From CAZGMC01 sp964526565 (lineage in GTDB: Bacteria; Pseudomonadota; Alphaproteobacteria; DSM-16000; Inquilinaceae): 52,334 nt of DNA. The notes under the pieces are model-generated. The model did no database searches. It was not told the origin of the DNA and worked only from the letters and a program-made list of their open reading frames with translations. A program made the translations under genes and the position numbers. Positions 48,636 through 52,334 of the stretch are shown here, piece after piece (the stretch's first letter is position 1; every line of letters begins with the position of its first letter). Location: contig CAZGMC010000017.1 of assembly GCA_964526565.1 (NCBI GenBank), forward strand, positions 1 to 52,334, written 5' to 3'.

Positions 48636-48676
48636 CTTGCGCAAAAGCTGGTTCCGGCTTGCCGGATGCGCGCAAG
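48636..48676 (+). terminator. stem-loop after nnrDE
   Basis: CTTGCGC (48636-48642) pairs with GCGCAAG (48670-48676), with AAGC/GCTT inside. An A/T-rich stretch with TTTTTT follows at about 48694. Likely terminator or 3' processing site. Confidence 0.5.
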
Positions 48677-48762
48677 GTTCAACCAATTGTAAACATTTTT
48701 TGCTATGACAGCTGTGCACGGCAGACCAAGGTCCGAACGACGGGGACTTGGGAGATTGACGG

Positions 48763-49005
48763 ATGTTGTGGCGGCGTAAGGAATCAGTGGAGGTGCCGGT
48801 CGGGGCCCGCTTCCGCCGGGGTGCCTGCAACCACGTGCTGGAACTGGCGGAGGTTGTTGCGGTCGGCCGGGACGGTGCGGGGATTCCCCATGTGCAATAC
48901 AAGGTCCAGTTCCAGCGGCTGAACGATCACCAGCCCGCCGTAGAGAAGCGGACGCTGGCGCTGAGCGCGTTCACCCGGCTCTATCCGGAGCGCATGCCCG
49001 CCTGA
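48763..49005 (+). CDS. conserved small alphaproteobacterial-type hypothetical protein (80 aa)
   Basis: MLWRRKESVEVPVGARFRRG, then CNHVLELAEVVAVGRDGAGIPHVQYKVQFQ and EKRTLALSAFTRLYPERM. It is a beta-rich, basic domain with the pattern G..F.R......E.AEV......GIPHV.Y.V.F, seen in small alphaproteobacterial proteins of unknown function. GGGAG precedes the ATG, and an AT-rich promoter-like region (48690-48712) lies upstream. Confidence 0.7.
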   Translation: MLWRRKESVEVPVGARFRRGACNHVLELAEVVAVGRDGAGIPHVQYKVQFQRLNDHQPAVEKRTLALSAFTRLYPERMPA

Positions 49006-49383
49006 CGCCCGGCCCGCAACGGCTCCCTTGCAGGTGCGGACCAGGCGTCCGGGCGGCCCCGGGCGCGCGGCCCNNNNNNNNNNNNNNNNNNNNNNNNNNN
49101 NNNNNNNNNNNNNNNNNNNNNNNNNNNNNNNNNNNNNNNNNNNNNNNNNNNNNNNNNNNNNNNNNNNNNNNNNGCGGCCCCGAACGGGCGGCCCCGGGGG
49201 GGCCCTGGGCGGGCGGCCCCGGGCGGGCGGCCCCGGGCGGGCGGGCGGCGCCGGCGCCGTGGGTGGCCGCGGCAGCGGATTTGGCCTGTCTCCCCGGAAT
49301 CCGATATGGTATAGACCGCGGTCCGCATTGCCGCCGGTGGCGGCACGGCTCATGATGCGCGCTGCGATGAGTGCGGGTGCGGC
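49006..49383. repeat. GC-rich (GGGCGGCCCC) repeat tract with assembly gap
   Basis: Copies of GGGCGGCCCC(G) stand on both sides of a 100-N gap (49074-49173): several copies at 49051-49073 and at 49174-49245. The tract is self-complementary and would defeat sequencing, which explains the gap. No gene is visible. The region 49250-49383 leads into tRNA-Leu and includes a TATGGTAT (about 49303-49311) that may belong to its promoter. Confidence 0.7.
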
Positions 49384-49468
49384 GCGGGCGTGGCGGAACT
49401 GGCAGACGCGCTGGATTTAGGTTCCAGTGACGCAAGTCGTGGGGGTTCGAGTCCCTTCGCCCGCACCA
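49384..49468 (+). tRNA. tRNA-Leu (TAG anticodon)
   Basis: Class II tRNA. Acceptor GCGGGCG/CGCCCGC, D-arm TGGCGGAACTGGCAGACGCG, anticodon stem CTGGA/TCCAG around TTTAGGT giving TAG, a long variable arm (TGACGCAAGTCG), T-arm GGTTCGAGTCC, and encoded CCA (49466-49468). It leads straight into the tig operon. Confidence 0.95.
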
Positions 49469-49531
49469 GTGTCCGGACCGGCAGCAGCCGTTCCTGCCGG
49501 CGGGCAGGCAACCGGAACCAGGCGAACGGGG

Positions 49532-50911
49532 ATGAACGTCACAGAAACGAGCGCCGAAGGGCTCAAGCACGAATTCACGATCGTCGTCCCAGCCGACGAG
49601 ATCGAGCAGAAGATGCGCAGCCGGTTGCACGCCATCGGCCAGCGCGTGAAACTGCCGGGCTTCCGTCCGGGCAAGGTGCCTCTGAAGGTGCTGAAGCAGC
49701 GCTACGGCAAGGTCGTGATCGGCGAGGTGCTGGAGGAGGCGGTCCAGGAGAGCTCGCAGCAGACCCTGACCGAACGCGGCATCCGCCCGGCGGTCACGCC
49801 GCACATCGAAGTCAAGCGGTTCGATGACGGCAGCGACCTGGAATATACCATGGCGCTGGAGAAGCTGCCCGAGGTCGATCTGCCCGAGCTCTCAACCCTG
49901 GAGCTGGAGCGGCCGGTCGCCGAGGTGGAAGAGGACGCCGTGGCCCAGGCCCTGGACCGGCTGGGTGAGCACCAGAAGGCGTACGTGCCGCCGGCCGAGC
50001 CGCGCCCGGCGCAGGACGGCGACCGTGTCATCATCGACTACAAGCTGCTGGTTGAGGGCGTGGAACAGCCCGAGATGGGCGCCAGCGACTTCGAGGTCGA
50101 TCTTGGGCAGACCGGGGTGTTCGCCGCCGTGGCCGCGGCGCTGGTCGGCACCTCGCCCGGCCAGCATCTGACCGTCGACACGGCCTTTCCGGAGGATGAC
50201 CCGCGCCCGGAGATCGCCGGCAAGGCCGGCGTTTTCGAGATCGACGTCAAAGAGGTTCGCGAACCGCGGCCGATGGAGGTGGGCGAGGACCTGGCCAAGG
50301 CGTTCGGCTTCGAGAGCCTTGAGCAGATGCGCGGCGCGGTGCGCACCCGGATCGAGCAGGACTACCGCCGCCTGTCGCGGCTGAAGGTCAAGCGCCAGCT
50401 GCTCGACACGCTGGCGGCGCAGCACCGGTTCGACGTGCCGCAGGGGCTGGTCGACAAGGAGTTCGATACCATCTGGAAGCAGGTTGAGCGGGCCAGGGAC
50501 TCCGGGGAGAAGGCTGATCCCGACCTGGACCGGCCGGAGGACGAGTTGCGCGCCGAATACCGGGAGATCGCGGATCGTCGCGTACGGCTGGGCCTGCTTC
50601 TTTCCGAGATCGGCCGGCAGAACAACATCGAGGTGACGCGGGACGAACTGAACCAGGCCATCTGGGCCGAAGCCAAGCAGTTTCCCGGCTATGAGCGCCA
50701 GTTCGCCGAGATGTTGGCGAAGAACAGCGAGGCCATGGACAGCGTCCGCGCACCGCTGCTCGAGGAGAAGGTGGTCGATTTCATCCTGGAGATGGCGCAG
50801 GTCACCGATCGTCCGGTGGCGGTGGAGGACCTCATGCGCGATCCGGACCAGGACAAGGCTGCCGCCGGCGCGACGGCCGGCGGCGAGGAGAGCGAGAGCG
50901 CCGGCGCCTGA
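49532..50911 (+). CDS. tig: trigger factor
   Basis: 459 residues. This ribosome-bound chaperone and peptidyl-prolyl isomerase has an N-terminal ribosome-binding domain with the signature GFRPGKVPLKVL (about residues 44-55), a PPIase (FKBP-like) domain around 150-245 (DGDRVIIDYKLLVEGVEQPEM..., FPEDDPRPEIAGKAGVFEI), and a helical C-terminal domain. Start chosen at MNVTETSAEGL, typical for the family. Order tig-clpP-clpX is the classic arrangement. A GGGG lies only a few bases before the ATG. Confidence 0.95.
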   Translation: MNVTETSAEGLKHEFTIVVPADEIEQKMRSRLHAIGQRVKLPGFRPGKVPLKVLKQRYGKVVIGEVLEEAVQESSQQTLTERGIRPAVTPHIEVKRFDDGSDLEYTMALEKLPEVDLPELSTLELERPVAEVEEDAVAQALDRLGEHQKAYVPPAEPRPAQDGDRVIIDYKLLVEGVEQPEMGASDFEVDLGQTGVFAAVAAALVGTSPGQHLTVDTAFPEDDPRPEIAGKAGVFEIDVKEVREPRPMEVGEDLAKAFGFESLEQMRGAVRTRIEQDYRRLSRLKVKRQLLDTLAAQHRFDVPQGLVDKEFDTIWKQVERARDSGEKADPDLDRPEDELRAEYREIADRRVRLGLLLSEIGRQNNIEVTRDELNQAIWAEAKQFPGYERQFAEMLAKNSEAMDSVRAPLLEEKVVDFILEMAQVTDRPVAVEDLMRDPDQDKAAAGATAGGEESESAGA

Positions 50912-50953
50912 CCCCCGCACGGCGGCGTGGGGCCGCGGGCAACGAGGACGAGA

Positions 50954-51598
50954 ATGGATCCCATCGAGACATACATGAACACGCTCGTGCCGATGGTCAT
51001 CGAGCAGACCAATCGGGGCGAGCGGGCCTTCGACATCTACTCCCGGCTGCTCAAGGAGCGGATCATCTTTCTGATCGGCGGGGTCAACGATGCCGTTGCC
51101 AGCCTGATCGCGGCGCAGCTCCTGTTCCTGGAATCGGAGAACCCGACCAAGGACATCGCGCTGTACATCAATTCGCCGGGCGGCGTTGTCACGGCCGGGA
51201 TGGCCGTGTACGACACCATGCAGTACGTCAAGCCCGAGGTGTCGACCGTGTGCATCGGCCAGGCGGCATCGATGGGCTCGCTGCTGCTGGCGGCCGGCGC
51301 CGCGGGCAAGCGGTTCGCCCTGCCCAACAGTCGGATCATGGTGCACCAGCCGCACGGCGGCGCCCAGGGTCAGGCCACCGACATCGAGATCCAGGCCCGC
51401 GAGATCCTCAAGATCCGTCACCGCATGAACGAGATCTACGTCAAGCACACGGGCAAGGATCTGGCCACGATCGAGACGGCCGTGGAGCGCGACAAGTTCA
51501 TGTCGGCGGAGGAGGCACGGGAGTTCGGGATCGTCGACCAGGTGGTCGAGAAGCGCGGCGCGCCGCGCCCCGAGGGCGGCGACAAGGCCCCGGTTTAA
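50954..51598 (+). CDS. clpP: ATP-dependent Clp protease proteolytic subunit
   Basis: 214 residues, forming the tetradecameric serine protease chamber. The catalytic triad is Ser106 in GQAASMGSLLL, His131 in RIMVHQPHGGAQGQ and Asp180 in VERDKFMSAEEA. The start MDPIETYMNTLVPMVIEQT... fits the mature N-terminus of homologues; no long propeptide. 42 nt after tig. Confidence 0.96.
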   Translation: MDPIETYMNTLVPMVIEQTNRGERAFDIYSRLLKERIIFLIGGVNDAVASLIAAQLLFLESENPTKDIALYINSPGGVVTAGMAVYDTMQYVKPEVSTVCIGQAASMGSLLLAAGAAGKRFALPNSRIMVHQPHGGAQGQATDIEIQAREILKIRHRMNEIYVKHTGKDLATIETAVERDKFMSAEEAREFGIVDQVVEKRGAPRPEGGDKAPV

Positions 51599-51640
51599 CA
51601 AAATGTTGATCGGTCCCTGTCAGTCATGTTCAATGACGGA

Positions 51641-51670
51641 CTTGGGAACGGGCCCGGCGGGCACCATTGT
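51641..51670 (+). promoter_or_regulatory. possible heat-shock (sigma-32) promoter for clpX
   Basis: CTTGGGA (51641-51647), a 14-bp spacer and CACCATTGT (51662-51670) resemble the sigma-32 pattern CTTGAAA-N12-15-CCCCATNT. It lies about 100 nt before clpX, in the 174-bp clpP-clpX spacer. Confidence 0.4.
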
Positions 51671-51772
51671 TCTCGCTGAGCCTGATCGGTCCTGGCCGGT
51701 ACCGTACTGCATGTGGGCCGGCCTGGGCGGTGGTGGGTGGCAGGCGCCCGACGAAGTCCAAGTGGAGCCTTC

Positions 51773-52334
51773 ATGAGCAAGTCCACCGGCGGAGACTCCA
51801 AGAACACGCTCTACTGCTCGTTCTGCGGCAAGAGCCAGCACGAGGTCCGCAAGCTCATCGCGGGACCGACGGTGTTCATCTGCGACGAATGCGTCGAACT
51901 GTGCATGGACATCATCCGCGAGGAGAACAAGACGACCCTCGTGAAGAACCGCGACGGCATTCCGACGCCGCGCGAGATCCACAGGGTCCTGGACGATTAC
52001 GTGATCGGGCAGCAGCATGCCAAGCGCGTGCTGTCTGTGGCCGTGCACAATCATTACAAGCGATTGTCGCACGCGCAGAAGAACAGCGATGTGGAGCTGG
52101 CCAAGTCCAACATCCTGCTGATCGGCCCGACCGGCTGCGGCAAGACGCTGCTCGCCCAGACGCTGGCGCGGATCATCGACGTTCCCTTCACCATGGCTGA
52201 CGCCACGACACTGACCGAGGCGGGCTATGTGGGTGAGGACGTCGAGAACATCATCCTCAAGCTGCTGCAGTCCGCGGACTACAATGTTGAGCGGGCACAG
52301 CGCGGCATCGTCTACATCGACGAGGTCGACAAGA
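51773..52334 (+). CDS. clpX: ATP-dependent Clp protease ATPase subunit, N-terminal part
   Basis: The first 187 residues are present; the gene runs off the window. ClpX unfolds substrates for ClpP. The N-terminal C4 zinc-binding domain is YCSFCGKSQHEVRKLIAGP and ICDECVELC, then VLDDYVIGQQHAKRVLSVAV, and the Walker A box is LLIGPTGCGKTLLAQTLA (about residues 113-130) with ADATTLTEAGYVGEDVE following. The Walker B region IVYIDEVDK ends the window. Confidence 0.95.
   Translation, partial: MSKSTGGDSKNTLYCSFCGKSQHEVRKLIAGPTVFICDECVELCMDIIREENKTTLVKNRDGIPTPREIHRVLDDYVIGQQHAKRVLSVAVHNHYKRLSHAQKNSDVELAKSNILLIGPTGCGKTLLAQTLARIIDVPFTMADATTLTEAGYVGEDVENIILKLLQSADYNVERAQRGIVYIDEVDK

Overview
The window is very GC-rich (roughly 70 %) chromosomal DNA of an alphaproteobacterium, most like a Rhodospirillales-type lineage. 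Evidence: a PopZ-type polar organiser inside the order Pcm-like methyltransferase / rhodanese / TolC / PopZ / valS; a glnB-glnA pair behind a sigma-54 promoter; a BrnT/BrnA module; a RquA-type protein; and a GAAC-N7-GAAC element, the alphaproteobacterial form of the LexA box. It is draft sequence: two runs of 100 N and one of 10 N are scaffold gaps. Two of the gaps break genes (a VWA protein and guaA) that are probably intact in the genome.

Layout. 1-3.2 kb: small basic protein, tRNA-Thr, BrnTA toxin-antitoxin, agmatine deiminase, a candidate small RNA with its own promoter and terminator, tRNA-Cys. 3.4-9.5 kb: Pcm-like protein, rhodanese, TolC, PopZ, valS. 9.5-19.3 kb: parE, a 32-residue membrane peptide downstream of a candidate LexA box, a secreted protein, dusA, a 27-residue membrane peptide, a chemoreceptor, a lytic transglycosylase, a structured intergenic RNA candidate and a patatin. 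19.1-25 kb: a 46-residue membrane protein, VWA protein (with gap), FMN reductase, RsmB-like methyltransferase, a 30-residue membrane peptide, guaA (with gap). 25-33.5 kb: Cache-like secreted protein, pentapeptide-repeat protein, DUF2188, two unknowns, PBP1A and a large unknown protein.

33.6-38.6 kb is the most interesting part: frdABCD encoding an E. coli-type quinol:fumarate reductase, then a COQ10/START-domain ubiquinone-binding protein, then RquA, the enzyme known to make rhodoquinone from ubiquinone. Read together they look like a compact rhodoquinone-linked fumarate respiration module: RquA makes the low-potential quinone, the COQ10-like protein may bind or move the quinone, and FrdABCD oxidises the quinol with fumarate.

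38.6-52.3 kb: a lipoprotein and a small protein, glnA and glnB (sigma-54 promoter), guaB, histidine phosphatase, aminotransferase, tRNA-His, a coiled-coil CCDC90-like protein, HpaI-type aldolase, NAD(P)HX repair enzyme, a small conserved protein, a gap in a GC-rich repeat, tRNA-Leu, then tig-clpP-clpX (clpX runs off the end).

No CRISPR array, insertion sequence, prophage or rRNA gene was seen. Four single-span membrane peptides of 27-46 residues in separate intergenic regions, and several minisatellite-like repeats, are the other unusual features.
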